Below are positions 1 to 7,988 of a DNA stretch of 9,758 nucleotides, piece by piece. Made by a program: the position numbers and the translations under genes. The stretch comes from Gammaproteobacteria bacterium. GTDB taxonomy: Bacteria > Pseudomonadota > Gammaproteobacteria > Chromatiales > Chromatiaceae. The stretch lies in contig JADGBD010000053.1 of assembly GCA_015231665.1 (NCBI GenBank), positions 1 to 9,758 on the forward strand, given 5' to 3'. The notes beneath the pieces were generated by a model. It was given only the letters and a program-made list of their open reading frames with translations. It had not been told where the DNA came from and did not search any database. Each line of letters opens with the position of its first letter. Position 1 is the first letter of the stretch.

Positions 1-5
1 CAACA

Positions 6-33
6 CCCCACCCGTTCTCGGGTGGGGTTTTTT
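6..33 (+). terminator. Rho-independent terminator of an upstream gene
   Basis: A perfect 8-bp stem, CCCCACCC (6-13) with GGGTGGGG (20-27), encloses a 6-nt loop and is followed directly by six T (28-33). There is no matching A-tract on the 5' side, so it works best for + strand transcription and most likely ends a gene lying left of the window. Which gene that is cannot be seen. Confidence 0.88.
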
Positions 34-72
34 CTTGCCTGATCGCGCCGGTTCCCGCGGTCTTGGATTTTT

Positions 73-103
73 TTGCGTTGTTTGCCATGGGGCGCATTCT
101 AAT
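73..103 (+). promoter_or_regulatory. Weak candidate sigma70 promoter for the transporter cluster
   Basis: TTGCGT (73-78) and TCTAAT (98-103, five of six matches to the -10 consensus) are separated by 19 bp, which is longer than ideal, and a T-rich stretch lies just upstream. It sits between the terminator at 6-33 and the transporter start at 241, where a promoter is expected. Nothing better was found in 34-240. The assignment rests on hexamer similarity only. Confidence 0.3.
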
Positions 104-240
104 GGTTTTGCCCCTCCTGCAAGAAGCTAATTGCGTTGTCGCTGATTTCTGCCCGGCGGATGCTGGCTTGAGGGATGGCGCTGAATTGCGCACAATGCGG
201 CTCAAATGGGGTGAGAGCAATGCGGGGCAGGGGGGTGGCG

Positions 241-1614
241 ATGCAGCAACGGGTATCTATTCACGGTCAATGGTCGTCCCGATTGGCCTTTATTCTGGCG
301 GCTACCGGTTCAGCTGTGGGACTGGGGAATATTTGGAAATTTCCTTATATAACCGGTGAGTATGGTGGCGGTGCGTTCGTTTTGGTGTATCTGGCCTGCG
401 TGGTGGCGATTGGCCTGCCGGTGATGATGGCCGAGATCATGCTCGGTCGGCGGGGTCGGCAGAATCCGATCAACACCATGGGCACCCTGGCAGAAGAAGC
501 AGGCAGGTCCCGGTTTTGGTCCCTGATCGGCTGGAGCGGGGTGCTGGCGGGGTTCTTGATTCTGTCCTATTACAGTGTGATCGCCGGTTGGGCTATCGCC
601 TATGTGTTCAAGACGGCCTCGGGTGCCTTGATTGGGGTGGATGCAGAGACCGCCGGCAGTCTATTCGGTAGTTTCGTCTCGGACCCCTGGCAGTTGCTCG
701 CTTGGCATAGCCTGTTCATGGTTTTGACTGCCCTGGTGATTGCGCGCGGGGTGCAGTCGGGTTTGGAGCGGGCGGTGCGCTGGTTGATGCCGGGGCTCTT
801 TGCCCTGTTGCTGGTGTTGCTGGGCTATTCCATCAGTAATGGCGCCTTTGTCGAGGGGCTGGAATTTCTCTTCAAGCCGGATTTCAGCAAGCTCAGCACA
901 TCAGCCCTGCTGACGGCCATGGGCCACGCCTTCTTCACCCTGAGCTTGGGGATGGGGGCGATCATGATGTACGGCTCTTACCTGGCTCAGGATGCCTCCA
1001 TCGGTAAGACCTCGCTAATTATCGCCGGCCTGGATACCCTGGTGGCCCTGCTCGCCGGCATGGTGATCTTTCCCATTGTCTTTGCCAACGGCCTGGAACC
1101 AGCTGCCGGGCCGGGGCTGATCTTCAAGACCCTGCCCATCGCCTTCGGCCAGATGCCCATGGGGATCTTTTTTGGCAGCCTGTTCTTTGTCTTGCTGGTG
1201 TTTGCCGCCTGGTCTTCGGCGATTTCCCTGGTTGAGCCGGCGGTAGCCTGGTTGGTGGAGAATCGGGATATGTCGCGGATCAAGGCGACGGTGCTGGTGG
1301 CGCTGGTGACCTGGGCACTGGGTTTGATTACGGTGATGTCCTTTAGCGACTGGGCCTTTGGCTTTAGTTTCCTCGGGGTACAGAAGGAAAACGGCCTGTT
1401 CGACGTGCTGGATTTGCTGACCACCAATTTCATGCTGCCGCTGGGCGGCTTGGCGATTGCCCTGTTCGCCACCTGGGCGATGCAGCGCAAGGCGGTGACC
1501 GAGGAGTTGGCGATGGGTGAGGGCTTGGCGTTTCGTGGCTGGTATTTTCTGACCCGCTATGTGACGCCCTTGGGTTTGGTGTTCGTGTTCCTGAATGGGT
1601 TGGGATTGCTGTGA
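241..1614 (+). CDS. Sodium-dependent transporter, SNF/NSS family (11 predicted TM)
   Basis: Inner-membrane Na+-coupled symporter of the neurotransmitter:sodium symporter (SNF) family, probably importing an amino acid or related solute; the substrate cannot be told from sequence. The 457-aa protein opens with the family signature: W11 and R14, GSAVGLGN at 23-30 in the broken first helix, then a GGGAF motif. In TM8, A322-x-x-S325-S326 lines up with the Ala/Thr/Ser of the LeuT Na2 sodium site. I count about 11 hydrophobic helices, the number usual for bacterial members such as MhsT, and length is normal. The ATG at 241 is chosen because AGGGGGG (229-235) lies 5 nt upstream and the NSS N-terminus aligns there; in-frame ATGs at 175 and 220 would add an unlikely leader. 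The stop overlaps the ratA start (GTGA), which suggests translational coupling. Family is certain, substrate unknown. Confidence 0.95.
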   Translation: MQQRVSIHGQWSSRLAFILAATGSAVGLGNIWKFPYITGEYGGGAFVLVYLACVVAIGLPVMMAEIMLGRRGRQNPINTMGTLAEEAGRSRFWSLIGWSGVLAGFLILSYYSVIAGWAIAYVFKTASGALIGVDAETAGSLFGSFVSDPWQLLAWHSLFMVLTALVIARGVQSGLERAVRWLMPGLFALLLVLLGYSISNGAFVEGLEFLFKPDFSKLSTSALLTAMGHAFFTLSLGMGAIMMYGSYLAQDASIGKTSLIIAGLDTLVALLAGMVIFPIVFANGLEPAAGPGLIFKTLPIAFGQMPMGIFFGSLFFVLLVFAAWSSAISLVEPAVAWLVENRDMSRIKATVLVALVTWALGLITVMSFSDWAFGFSFLGVQKENGLFDVLDLLTTNFMLPLGGLAIALFATWAMQRKAVTEELAMGEGLAFRGWYFLTRYVTPLGLVFVFLNGLGLL

Positions 1615-2045
1615 GCCGAGTGGAAAAGAGCGCGCTGGTCATGCATTCTGCGGTGCAGATGTATGAGTTGGTTGCCGATGTGGCGGGCTACAAGAATTTT
1701 CTGCCTTGGTGTAGCGATAGCCGATTGCTGTCGCGCGATGAGCAGCGTCTGTGTGGCGAGATCGAGGTCAGCCGTGCCGGTATCAGGCAGCGATTCGCCA
1801 CCTGCAACGATCTGGAACCGCCCACGCGCATGGGCATACGTCTGGAGAAAGGGCCTTTTCGTCGACTCGAAGGCTATTGGTTGTTCACCCCGCTGCAGGA
1901 AAATGCCTGCAAGGTGGAGTTGGTGTTGGAGTTTGAGTTTTCCGGGGCCTTGCTCGACAAGGCCTTTGGCAAGGTGTTCAACCAGATTGCGGTGTCTTTG
2001 GTGGATGCATTTTGCAAGCGGGCGGAGCAGGTCTATGGCGGATGA
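1611..2045 (+). CDS. ratA: RatA/PasT family protein, COQ10-like START-domain
   Basis: A 144-aa single-domain protein of the polyketide-cyclase/COQ10 (START-like) family, closely resembling E. coli RatA (PasT, about 145-158 aa depending on start). Diagnostic stretches are the N-terminal block with MYELVADV near 17-24 and the YKNFLPWC motif at 27-34, VSRAGI near 53-58, EKGPFRRL at 79-86, and the C-terminal amphipathic helix with AFGKVFN near 118-124. RatA was reported in E. coli to bind 50S subunits and block 70S association, while eukaryotic and other bacterial COQ10 relatives bind ubiquinone; which role applies here is open. The GTG start overlaps the transporter stop by 4 nt, with a modest GGGA (1602-1605) before it. 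rnfH follows with an 11-nt overlap, the pairing also seen in E. coli. Confidence 0.93.
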   Translation: MSRVEKSALVMHSAVQMYELVADVAGYKNFLPWCSDSRLLSRDEQRLCGEIEVSRAGIRQRFATCNDLEPPTRMGIRLEKGPFRRLEGYWLFTPLQENACKVELVLEFEFSGALLDKAFGKVFNQIAVSLVDAFCKRAEQVYGG

Positions 2046-2370
2046 GAAAATGCGCGTTGAAGTGGCCTATGCCCTGGCGGATGAGCAGTTGATTCTGGAA
2101 GTGCAAGCCGAGCCTGGTCTGACCCTGGAGGCGGCGGTGGAGAAGAGTGGCATCCTCCAGCGCTTTCCGCAGATCGACTGGGCGACGGCGGATGTGGGGC
2201 TGTTCGGCAAGCTGGCCAAGCGCACGGACTTGCTCCAGGAGGGCGATCGGGTGGAGATCTACCGGCCCCTGATTGCCGACCCCAAGGAGATGCGCAAGAA
2301 GCGGGCTGCCGAGGGCAAGGTCATGCGCCGTGGCGGCGGTGAGGCGGCGGAATCCGACAAAAGCACATAA
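2035..2370 (+). CDS. rnfH: RnfH/RatB family protein (UPF0125, ubiquitin-like fold)
   Basis: A 111-aa member of the RnfH family (E. coli RatB/YfjF, 96 aa). The N-terminal block VEVAYAL (8-14) and the strongly conserved GDRVEIYRPLIADPKE block (70-85) identify it; the fold is beta-grasp, related to ThiS/MoaD/ubiquitin, but there is no C-terminal Gly-Gly. The C-terminus (about 86-111) is a basic then polar tail, somewhat longer than in E. coli. Its function is not established: it is named after rnf electron-transport operons and commonly found next to ratA. I place the start at ATG 2035, 7 nt after GGAG (2024-2027), overlapping ratA by 11 nt; ATG 2050 is a possible alternative that would remove the first five residues. 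The metY promoter -35 begins 5 nt after the stop. Confidence 0.9.
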   Translation: MADEKMRVEVAYALADEQLILEVQAEPGLTLEAAVEKSGILQRFPQIDWATADVGLFGKLAKRTDLLQEGDRVEIYRPLIADPKEMRKKRAAEGKVMRRGGGEAAESDKST

Positions 2371-2374
2371 AGCC

Positions 2375-2403
2375 TTGCGCAGTTCTGGGAAGCGGGGTAC
2401 TAT
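2375..2403 (+). promoter_or_regulatory. Promoter of the initiator tRNA gene (metY-type)
   Basis: TTGCGC (2375-2380) and TACTAT (2398-2403) are spaced by 17 bp. The predicted start falls near 2410, leaving a 5' leader of only about 6 nt before the mature tRNA. The segment after the -10 begins TGCG, a GC-rich discriminator of the kind found at stable-RNA promoters under stringent (ppGpp/DksA) control. It probably also feeds rimP-nusA-infB by read-through. Confidence 0.6.
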
Positions 2404-2415
2404 TGCGTTCTCGAT

Positions 2416-2492
<77 letters not shown>

Positions 2493-2500
2493 TTTCAGAG

Positions 2501-2523
2501 AACCCCGGCGTACGGGGTTTTTT
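2501..2523 (+). terminator. Intrinsic terminator T1 after the initiator tRNA
   Basis: A 7-bp stem AACCCCG (2501-2507) with CGGGGTT (2513-2519), loop of 5 nt, and a T-run 2518-2523. It starts 8 nt after the CCA end and should release a short tRNA precursor; transcription of rimP-nusA from the tRNA promoter must read through it. Confidence 0.85.
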
Positions 2524-2564
2524 AATGTCCAGCGTGGCCGGCAGGTTGCGGAAGGACTTTCAAG

Positions 2565-2587
2565 AATGGGCCTATGGCCCATTTTTT
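2565..2587 (+). terminator. Intrinsic terminator T2 in the rimP leader
   Basis: An 8-bp perfect stem AATGGGCC (2565-2572) with GGCCCATT (2576-2583), a 3-nt loop, and T-run reaching 2587. It is the second terminator in tandem and ends 44 nt before the rimP ATG. Since no convincing promoter lies between T1 and rimP, T2 probably works as an attenuator for the downstream operon; E. coli nusA is known to be autoregulated, so NusA itself is a likely effector (inference). Confidence 0.75.
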
Positions 2588-2631
2588 GTTGATGCTGCTG
2601 TCAGCGGCGCGAACCTGATACCGACTGGGAT

Positions 2632-3105
2632 ATGCCAAGGGCCGACGATACTTTGACCAAGCTGCTGCAACCTGTGGTTGAGGCCATGGGTTACGAATGG
2701 GTTGGGCTGGAATATCTCAGCGGGCTCAAGGGCAACGGCCTGCTTCGCATCTACATTGATACCGAGCATGGCATCACCCTGGATGATTGCACCGCGGTCA
2801 GCCATCAGGTCAGTGGCGTGCTCGATGTTGAAGACCCCATCCACGAGAACTACCGGCTGGAGATTTCATCGCCGGGGCTGGACCGGCCGTTGTTCAGCCT
2901 GGAGCATTTTCAGCGCTTCAGGGGGCGTCAGGTGGTGGCGAAGTTTCAGGGCAAATGGATGGGTCGGCGCAAGTTGATCGGTGAATTGGGTGGCTGTGAC
3001 GGGGAGCGTTTGACCATTACTGCCGATGGTGAAGAGTTTGAGGTGCCCATGGATATTGTCAGCAATGTCCGTCTGGTGCCGGATTTTAGTGAGACTGAAC
3101 GATGA
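2632..3105 (+). CDS. rimP: Ribosome maturation factor RimP
   Basis: Cytoplasmic 30S assembly factor that helps S12 and neighbouring proteins join the subunit. The 157-aa length matches the family (about 150). Conserved blocks are LLRIYID (37-43) followed by the GITLDDC motif, the [15 protein letters not shown] run at about 56-70 and the [13 protein letters not shown] block at about 76-88, which together are almost the E. coli sequence; the C-terminal half (about 90-152) is the Sm-like domain, ending in NVRLVPDF (145-152). The ATG at 2632 has only a poor Shine-Dalgarno (around 2624-2629), but it gives the normal N-terminus. The TGA overlaps the nusA ATG by 4 nt, which implies coupled translation. 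First gene of the rimP-nusA-infB-rbfA run. Confidence 0.97.
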   Translation: MPRADDTLTKLLQPVVEAMGYEWVGLEYLSGLKGNGLLRIYIDTEHGITLDDCTAVSHQVSGVLDVEDPIHENYRLEISSPGLDRPLFSLEHFQRFRGRQVVAKFQGKWMGRRKLIGELGGCDGERLTITADGEEFEVPMDIVSNVRLVPDFSETER

Positions 3106-4601
3106 GCAAAGAAATTTTGTTGGTTGTAGAGGCCGTCTCCAACGAGAAGGGTGTCAGCAAAGAAGTGATCTTTCAGGCGATTGAGGAGGCCCTGGCCACC
3201 GCAACGCGAAAGAAATCCACCCTGGATACGGACGTACGGGTCAGTATCGATCGTCACAGTGGCGACTACAGCACCTTTCGGCGCTGGCTCGTGGTGGAGG
3301 ATGCCGCGGTTGAGGCGGAGGACGAAGATTTCGTCTTCAATCCCGAGCGGCACATCAGCCTGACCGATGCCCGCACCCAGAATCCTGCACTGCAACCGGG
3401 CGACTGCATCGAAGAAGCCATCGAATCGGTCGAATTTGGCCGCATCGCCGCTCAGGCCGCCAAGCAGGTCATAGTGCAGAAGGTGCGCGAGGCTGAGCGG
3501 GCCAAGGTGGTCGAGGCCTATCAGGGGCGCGAAGGTGAACTCATCACCGGCGTGGTCAAGCGCATCGACAAGGGCAATATCTTCCTCGACCTGGGCAACA
3601 ACGCCGAGGCCTTCATCGGCCGTGAACACCTGATCAACCGCGAAGCCGTGCGGGTTGGCGATCGTCTGCGCGGCTACCTCTACGAAGTCCGTTCCGAGCC
3701 GCGGGGGCCGCAGCTATTCGTCAGCCGCACCATGCCCGAGTTGATCATCGAACTCTTCCGCCTGGAAGTGCCCGAGGTGGGCGAAGGGCTGATTGAGATC
3801 GTCGCTGCTGCCCGCGACCCCGGCTCCCGCGCCAAGATCGCGGTCAAGACCAACGATTCGCGGCTGGACCCGGTTGGCGCCTGCGTCGGTATGCGCGGCT
3901 CGCGGGTGCAGGCGGTGTCCAACGAGCTCAACGGCGAGCGCGTCGACATCATCCTGTGGAACGAAAACGCCGCCCAGTTCGTCATCAACGCCATGTCACC
4001 GGCGGATGTGGTCTCCATCATCGTCGATGAAGAGGCGCACATGATGGACGTGGCGGTGAAGGAAGAGAATCTCTCCCAGGCTATCGGCAAGGGTGGCCAG
4101 AACGTGCGTTTGGCCAGCCAGCTCAGCGGCTGGGAACTGAACGTGATGAACGAATCCCAGGCCACGGAAAAGAGCCAGCAAGAAGCTGCCAGCCTGGTGC
4201 AGAACTTCATGGACAAGCTGGACGTGGACGAGGATATTGCCCAGATTCTGGTGGAAGAAGGCTTTTCCAGCATCGATGAAGTGGCCTATGTACCCATCGG
4301 CGAATTCCTCCAGATCGAAGAGTTCGATGAAGAACTGGTCAACCTGCTGCGCGACCGGGCCAAGGATATTCTCCTCACCCAGGCCATCGCCAAGGAGGAA
4401 AGCCTGGCCGAGCCCGCAGAAGATCTGATCAACATGGAAGGGGTGGGGCCTGATCTTGCCTTCAAGCTGGCCGCCATGGGCATCAGCAGCATGGAGGACC
4501 TGGCAGAACAGTCCATTGACGACCTCATGGTGCTGGACGATATGGACGAGGAGACCGCGGGCAAGTTGATCATGACTGCTCGTGCGCCCTGGTTCGAATG
4601 A
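3102..4601 (+). CDS. nusA: Transcription termination/antitermination factor NusA
   Basis: RNA polymerase-associated factor that promotes pausing and intrinsic termination and takes part in rRNA antitermination. The 499 aa match the gammaproteobacterial form (E. coli 495). Domains in order: N-terminal RNAP-binding domain (about 1-130, starting [16 protein letters not shown]); S1 domain (about 135-205, with [11 protein letters not shown]); KH1 (about 230-300) with [14 protein letters not shown] at 259-272; KH2 (about 305-350) with [20 protein letters not shown] at 327-346; then two acidic AR repeats (about 365-428 and 438-495), including the ESL motif and a final [12 protein letters not shown]. 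No key residues appear lost. Starts inside the rimP stop (ATGA), so translation is coupled and the weak Shine-Dalgarno is not a concern. infB follows after 51 nt. Confidence 0.99.
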   Translation: MSKEILLVVEAVSNEKGVSKEVIFQAIEEALATATRKKSTLDTDVRVSIDRHSGDYSTFRRWLVVEDAAVEAEDEDFVFNPERHISLTDARTQNPALQPGDCIEEAIESVEFGRIAAQAAKQVIVQKVREAERAKVVEAYQGREGELITGVVKRIDKGNIFLDLGNNAEAFIGREHLINREAVRVGDRLRGYLYEVRSEPRGPQLFVSRTMPELIIELFRLEVPEVGEGLIEIVAAARDPGSRAKIAVKTNDSRLDPVGACVGMRGSRVQAVSNELNGERVDIILWNENAAQFVINAMSPADVVSIIVDEEAHMMDVAVKEENLSQAIGKGGQNVRLASQLSGWELNVMNESQATEKSQQEAASLVQNFMDKLDVDEDIAQILVEEGFSSIDEVAYVPIGEFLQIEEFDEELVNLLRDRAKDILLTQAIAKEESLAEPAEDLINMEGVGPDLAFKLAAMGISSMEDLAEQSIDDLMVLDDMDEETAGKLIMTARAPWFE

Positions 4602-4652
4602 GTCAGTCTCTGACAGAGATTGCAATAAGAAGAAATTTCGGAGGCAGTAGTA

Positions 4653-7325
4653 ATGAGCGAAGTGACGGTCAAACAGCTCGCTGAAGACGTCCATATCCCG
4701 GTTGATCGCCTGTTGTCGCAACTGGCCGATGCTGGCGTGCATAAAAGCAGCGAAGGGGATGCCATCAGCGAAGTCGAAAAACTGCAACTGCTGAATCATC
4801 TGCGTTCCACCCACGGCAAGGCCGAGGGTGGTGATGCCAATGCGCCGAAAAAAATCACCCTCAAGCGCCGCGAGGTGAGTGAGCTGAGGCAGCCCGGAGC
4901 CGGTCGTGCCACCCTGCGTGGTGCCGCCACCCGCAATGCCGCGCCGAGCAAGACCGTCAGCGTCGAAGTGCGGCGCAAAAAAACCTACGTCAAGCGTGAA
5001 GAACTGGCCGATGATCAGGAAAGTCGCAGCCGTGAAGTCGAGGAGGCCAAGCGCGCCCTCGCCGAGCAGGCGGAACTGCGTCGACAGCAAGAGGAGCAGG
5101 AGCGCGCCCGCCGTGAGGCGGATGAGCAGCGCCGCGCCAAGGAAGCCGAGCTCGAGCGCCTGAAGCAGGAGAAGGAAACCGCCCGCCTGCAGGAGGCCGA
5201 CGCCACCCGCAGCGACGAAGATCGCAAGCGCATCGAAGAGGAAGAGCGCCTGGCAGCGCAAGAGGCGCGTAAGGAGCGTGAAGCCACAAGGCGTGAAGAG
5301 GCCGTGCTCGAGCAGGGCGAAAAGAAAAAGGGCAAGAAGGTCAAGAAGGGCCAGAAAAAGTTCAGCGATGTCCTCGAAGAGTTCGAGGAAGAGCTGGCGC
5401 CGGTGGAAGAGGTCGTCGAAGAAGTGGTGGTGGTCAAGGCCGTCGAGCCCACCCGCCTGTCGCGCAAGAATCCGGCCCCGCGCAGCGGCAATCGGCAAAA
5501 ACCCGAGCGTGGCCGCAAGGTCGAGCAGTCCCGTCACGGCTTCACCAAGCCCACCGCGCCGGTGGTGCGGGAAGTGCCTCTGCCTGAGGTCATCGCCGTG
5601 GGCGAGCTGGCCAACCGCATGTCGGTGAAGAGCGGCGAGCTGATCAAACAACTGATGCGCATGGGCGTGATGGCCACCATCAACCAGACCATCGACCGCG
5701 ACATCGCCAGTCTGGTGGTGGAAGAGATGGGCCACACCCCGGTGGTGCAGAAGGACGAGGACATCGAGACCGAACTGCTCGCCGAAATCGAACTGCTGCA
5801 GCAGCAGGTGGACGAGAAGCCCCGCGCGCCGGTGGTCACCATCATGGGTCACGTCGATCACGGCAAGACGTCGCTGCTCGATCACATCCGCGCAACCCGG
5901 GTGGCCCACGGCGAGGCCGGCGGCATCACCCAGCACATCGGTGCCTACCATGTAGACACAGATCGCGGCATGATCACCTTCCTCGACACCCCCGGCCACG
6001 CTGCCTTCTCGGCGATGCGCGCGCGCGGTGCCAAGGTCACCGACATCGTCATCCTGGTGGTGGCGGCGGATGACGGCGTCATGCCGCAGACCAAAGAGGC
6101 CATCCAGCACGCCCGCGCCGCCAAGGTGCCGATCATTGTCGCGGTGAACAAGATCGATAAGCCCGATGCCAACCCCGACAAGGTGATGCAGGAACTGGTC
6201 GCCGAGCAGGTGGTACCCGAGGCCTGGGGTGGCGACACCATGTTTGTCCAGGTTTCCGCCAAGACCGGCGATGGCATCGACGACCTGCTCGACTCCATCT
6301 CCCTGCAGGCCGAGGTGCTGGAGCTGACCTCCACCGAGCAGGGCCTGTGCAAGGGCATCATCATCGAATCCAGCCTGGACAAGGGCCGCGGCCCCATGGC
6401 CACGGTGCTGGTACAGTCCGGCACCCTCAAGCGCGGCGATATCCTCGTCAGCGGCAAGCAATACGGCCGGGTGCGTGCCATGTTCGATGAGAACGGCAAG
6501 GCGGTGAAGACGGCCGGCCCCTCGCTGCCGGTGCAGGTGCTGGGTCTGTCCGGCACCCCCAATGCCGGTGACGACGTCATCGCAGTAACTGACGAGCGCC
6601 GCGCCCGCGAACTGGCAGAACTGCGCCACGACCGTGCTCGCGACAGCAAGCTGGCGGATCAAAAGGCCGCCAAGCTGGATCAGATGTTCTCGCAGATGAC
6701 CGAGGGCGAGGTGGCCACGGTGAACCTCATCGTCAAGGCCGATGTCCAGGGCTCCGTCGAGGCACTCAAGGACTCCCTGGTCAAGCTCTCCACCGCCGAG
6801 GTGGAGGTCAAGGTGGTCGCTTCCGGGGTCGGCGGCATCAACGAATCCGATGCCAACCTGGCCCTCACCTCCAGCGCCGCCATCATCGGCTTTAATGTGC
6901 GTGCCGATGCCAGCGCCCGCCGGGTGATCGAAGAGAAGGGCATAGACCTGCGCTACTACAGCATCATCTACGAGATCATCGATGATGTGAAAAAGGCCAT
7001 GCTTGGCAAGCTCTCACCGGAGTTCCGCGAAGAGATCATCGGTCTGGCCCAGGTGCGCAGCGTGTTCCGCTCCTCCAAGCTGGGCGCCATCGCCGGCTGT
7101 ATGGTGTTGGAGGGCGTGGTCAAGCGCAACAACCCCATCCGCGTGCTGCGTGACAACGTCGTGGTTTACGAAGGCGCGCTGGAATCCCTGCGCCGCTTCA
7201 AGGACGACGTCGCCGAGGTCAAGGCCGGTACTGAGTGTGGCATCGGCGTGAAGAACTACAACGATGTCAAGGAAGGCGACCAGATCGAAGTCTTTGAACG
7301 TACCGAAGTGGTGCGCGAGCTGTGA
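4653..7325 (+). CDS. infB: Translation initiation factor IF-2
   Basis: GTPase that binds fMet-tRNA on the 30S subunit and promotes subunit joining. At 890 aa it equals E. coli IF2-alpha. Domains: IF2_N winged-like module (about 1-50); a long charged linker (about 110-240) rich in Glu, Arg, Lys and Ala and likely helical or coiled coil; a second IF2_N-like module (about 310-365); G domain with G1 GHVDHGKT at 399-406, switch I GGITQHIG 423-430, G3 DTPGH 445-449, G4 NKID 499-502, G5 SAK 535-537; beta-barrel domain II (about 565-660); domain III (about 680-780); and the C-terminal fMet-tRNA-binding domain (about 790-890). The ATG at 4653 has a good GGAG (4640-4643). The encoded tRNA partner lies 2.2 kb upstream in the same cluster. 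rbfA starts 6 nt after the stop. Confidence 0.99.
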   Translation: MSEVTVKQLAEDVHIPVDRLLSQLADAGVHKSSEGDAISEVEKLQLLNHLRSTHGKAEGGDANAPKKITLKRREVSELRQPGAGRATLRGAATRNAAPSKTVSVEVRRKKTYVKREELADDQESRSREVEEAKRALAEQAELRRQQEEQERARREADEQRRAKEAELERLKQEKETARLQEADATRSDEDRKRIEEEERLAAQEARKEREATRREEAVLEQGEKKKGKKVKKGQKKFSDVLEEFEEELAPVEEVVEEVVVVKAVEPTRLSRKNPAPRSGNRQKPERGRKVEQSRHGFTKPTAPVVREVPLPEVIAVGELANRMSVKSGELIKQLMRMGVMATINQTIDRDIASLVVEEMGHTPVVQKDEDIETELLAEIELLQQQVDEKPRAPVVTIMGHVDHGKTSLLDHIRATRVAHGEAGGITQHIGAYHVDTDRGMITFLDTPGHAAFSAMRARGAKVTDIVILVVAADDGVMPQTKEAIQHARAAKVPIIVAVNKIDKPDANPDKVMQELVAEQVVPEAWGGDTMFVQVSAKTGDGIDDLLDSISLQAEVLELTSTEQGLCKGIIIESSLDKGRGPMATVLVQSGTLKRGDILVSGKQYGRVRAMFDENGKAVKTAGPSLPVQVLGLSGTPNAGDDVIAVTDERRARELAELRHDRARDSKLADQKAAKLDQMFSQMTEGEVATVNLIVKADVQGSVEALKDSLVKLSTAEVEVKVVASGVGGINESDANLALTSSAAIIGFNVRADASARRVIEEKGIDLRYYSIIYEIIDDVKKAMLGKLSPEFREEIIGLAQVRSVFRSSKLGAIAGCMVLEGVVKRNNPIRVLRDNVVVYEGALESLRRFKDDVAEVKAGTECGIGVKNYNDVKEGDQIEVFERTEVVREL

Positions 7326-7331
7326 TCGGCC

Positions 7332-7679
7332 ATGCCGCGTGATTTCAGCCGTGCCGAGCGGGTAGGGCGCCAGCTGCAGAAAGAGCTGGCGGACCTGATC
7401 CGCAACCAGATCAAGGACCCGCGGCTGGGCATGGTCACGGTGCAGACGGTACGCCTGAGCCGCGACCTGTCCCACGCCAAGGTCTACGTCACCCTGTTTG
7501 ATGACGCGGACCGCAAGCAACAGCTGGGTCTGCTCAAGGATGCCGCGCCCTTTCTGCGCCGCGAAATCGGTCACCGCATGCGCCTGCGCATTACCCCGGT
7601 GCTGGAGTTTGTCTACGACGAATCCATCGAACAGGGCGCGCACCTCTCCGAGCTGATCGAGAGGGCGCTGAGGCAGTAG
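7332..7679 (+). CDS. rbfA: 30S ribosome-binding factor RbfA
   Basis: KH-fold protein that binds immature 30S near the 16S rRNA 5' helix and helps its late maturation and cold adaptation. The protein is 115 aa, with the family N-terminus (R3 to GRQLQKELADLI), the IKDPRLGMVTV block at about 27-37, the VRLSRDLSHAKVYVTL strand-helix region at about 40-55 and a C-terminal RITPVLEFVYDES block. It is shorter than E. coli RbfA (133 aa); what is absent is the variable C-terminal tail beyond the KH domain, so the core is complete. The ATG lies 6 nt after the infB stop with no clear Shine-Dalgarno, so translational coupling is likely. The inverted-repeat element begins 8 nt after its TAG; whether the short tail reflects that insertion is worth comparing in relatives. 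Confidence 0.96.
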   Translation: MPRDFSRAERVGRQLQKELADLIRNQIKDPRLGMVTVQTVRLSRDLSHAKVYVTLFDDADRKQQLGLLKDAAPFLRREIGHRMRLRITPVLEFVYDESIEQGAHLSELIERALRQ

Positions 7680-7686
7680 CCTAACG

Positions 7687-7938
7687 CAGGACGCAGAGAG
7701 CGCAGAGAAGCGCGGAGATCGCAGAGTTGGAAATAGTCTCTTGAGAAAGCGTTGTGGTTGGGCAGGTTGCATTTGCCAATCTGCAATCCAGGGCAGGGTT
7801 TAAGCAGGGAGCGAATGATTGAACGCAAAGAGTTCAGGGCAAAGTAAGGAAAATTTGTTTTTCTACGCGCATCGGTTCACAGAGTCAGGCTCTTAGCTCT
7901 CTGCGTTCTCTGCGCTTCTTTGCGCTCTCTGCGTCCTG
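7687..7938. repeat. MITE-like inverted-repeat element between rbfA and truB
   Basis: The left arm (7687-7726) and right arm (7899-7938) are 40 nt each and complementary at 37 of 40 positions by my alignment, around a 172-nt core without a plausible gene. Each arm is itself made of about four copies of a 10-bp unit near GCGCAGAGAN, and degenerate traces such as AACGCAAAGAG occur in the core (near 7822-7832). The outer flanks do not continue the pairing and I see no target-site duplication. Short GCAGAGA-rich dispersed repeats of this look are familiar in proteobacterial genomes (from memory), so this is probably one copy of a non-coding family. In RNA it would form a very long hairpin between rbfA and truB. 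It fills most of the 309-bp gap. Confidence 0.8.
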
Positions 7939-7988
7939 TCTTGGATTTGGCTTTCCCGGATCGGGCATGAATGAGTTTTGGGTAGATA

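Noticed and set aside
73..140. The 9-mer TTGCGTTGT occurring twice (73-81 and 132-140)
   Set aside because: Too short, with no further similarity around it; chance recurrence is likely, and it has no link to a clear operator.
63..359. A 98-codon + strand frame overlapping the start of the transporter
   Set aside because: Its second half reads the transporter N-terminus out of frame, it has no family resemblance, and the NSS start at 241 explains the region.
4602..4652. Small alternative hairpins (TCAG/CTGA and CTCTG-type pairing) in the nusA-infB gap as a terminator or attenuator
   Set aside because: Stems of 4-5 bp without a T-tract; too weak to claim a function.
3996..6662. An 888-codon open frame on the minus strand across nusA and infB
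   Set aside because: It is antisense to two essential, unmistakable genes; its His/Leu/Asp-rich composition is what the complement of GC-rich codons for Glu, Lys and Val gives. No Shine-Dalgarno or recognisable domain.
7687..7726. CRISPR-like array, because of the regularly repeated 10-bp units
   Set aside because: The units are directly adjacent with no spacers and occur as inverted arms; no cas genes are nearby.
7014..7772. A 252-codon minus-strand frame across the infB end, rbfA and the left repeat arm
   Set aside because: Antisense to infB and rbfA; composition is typical of a shadow frame.
7980..7988. An upstream start for truB at ATG 7971
   Set aside because: It is in frame but runs into TAG at 7983-7985; ATG 7989 is the real start.
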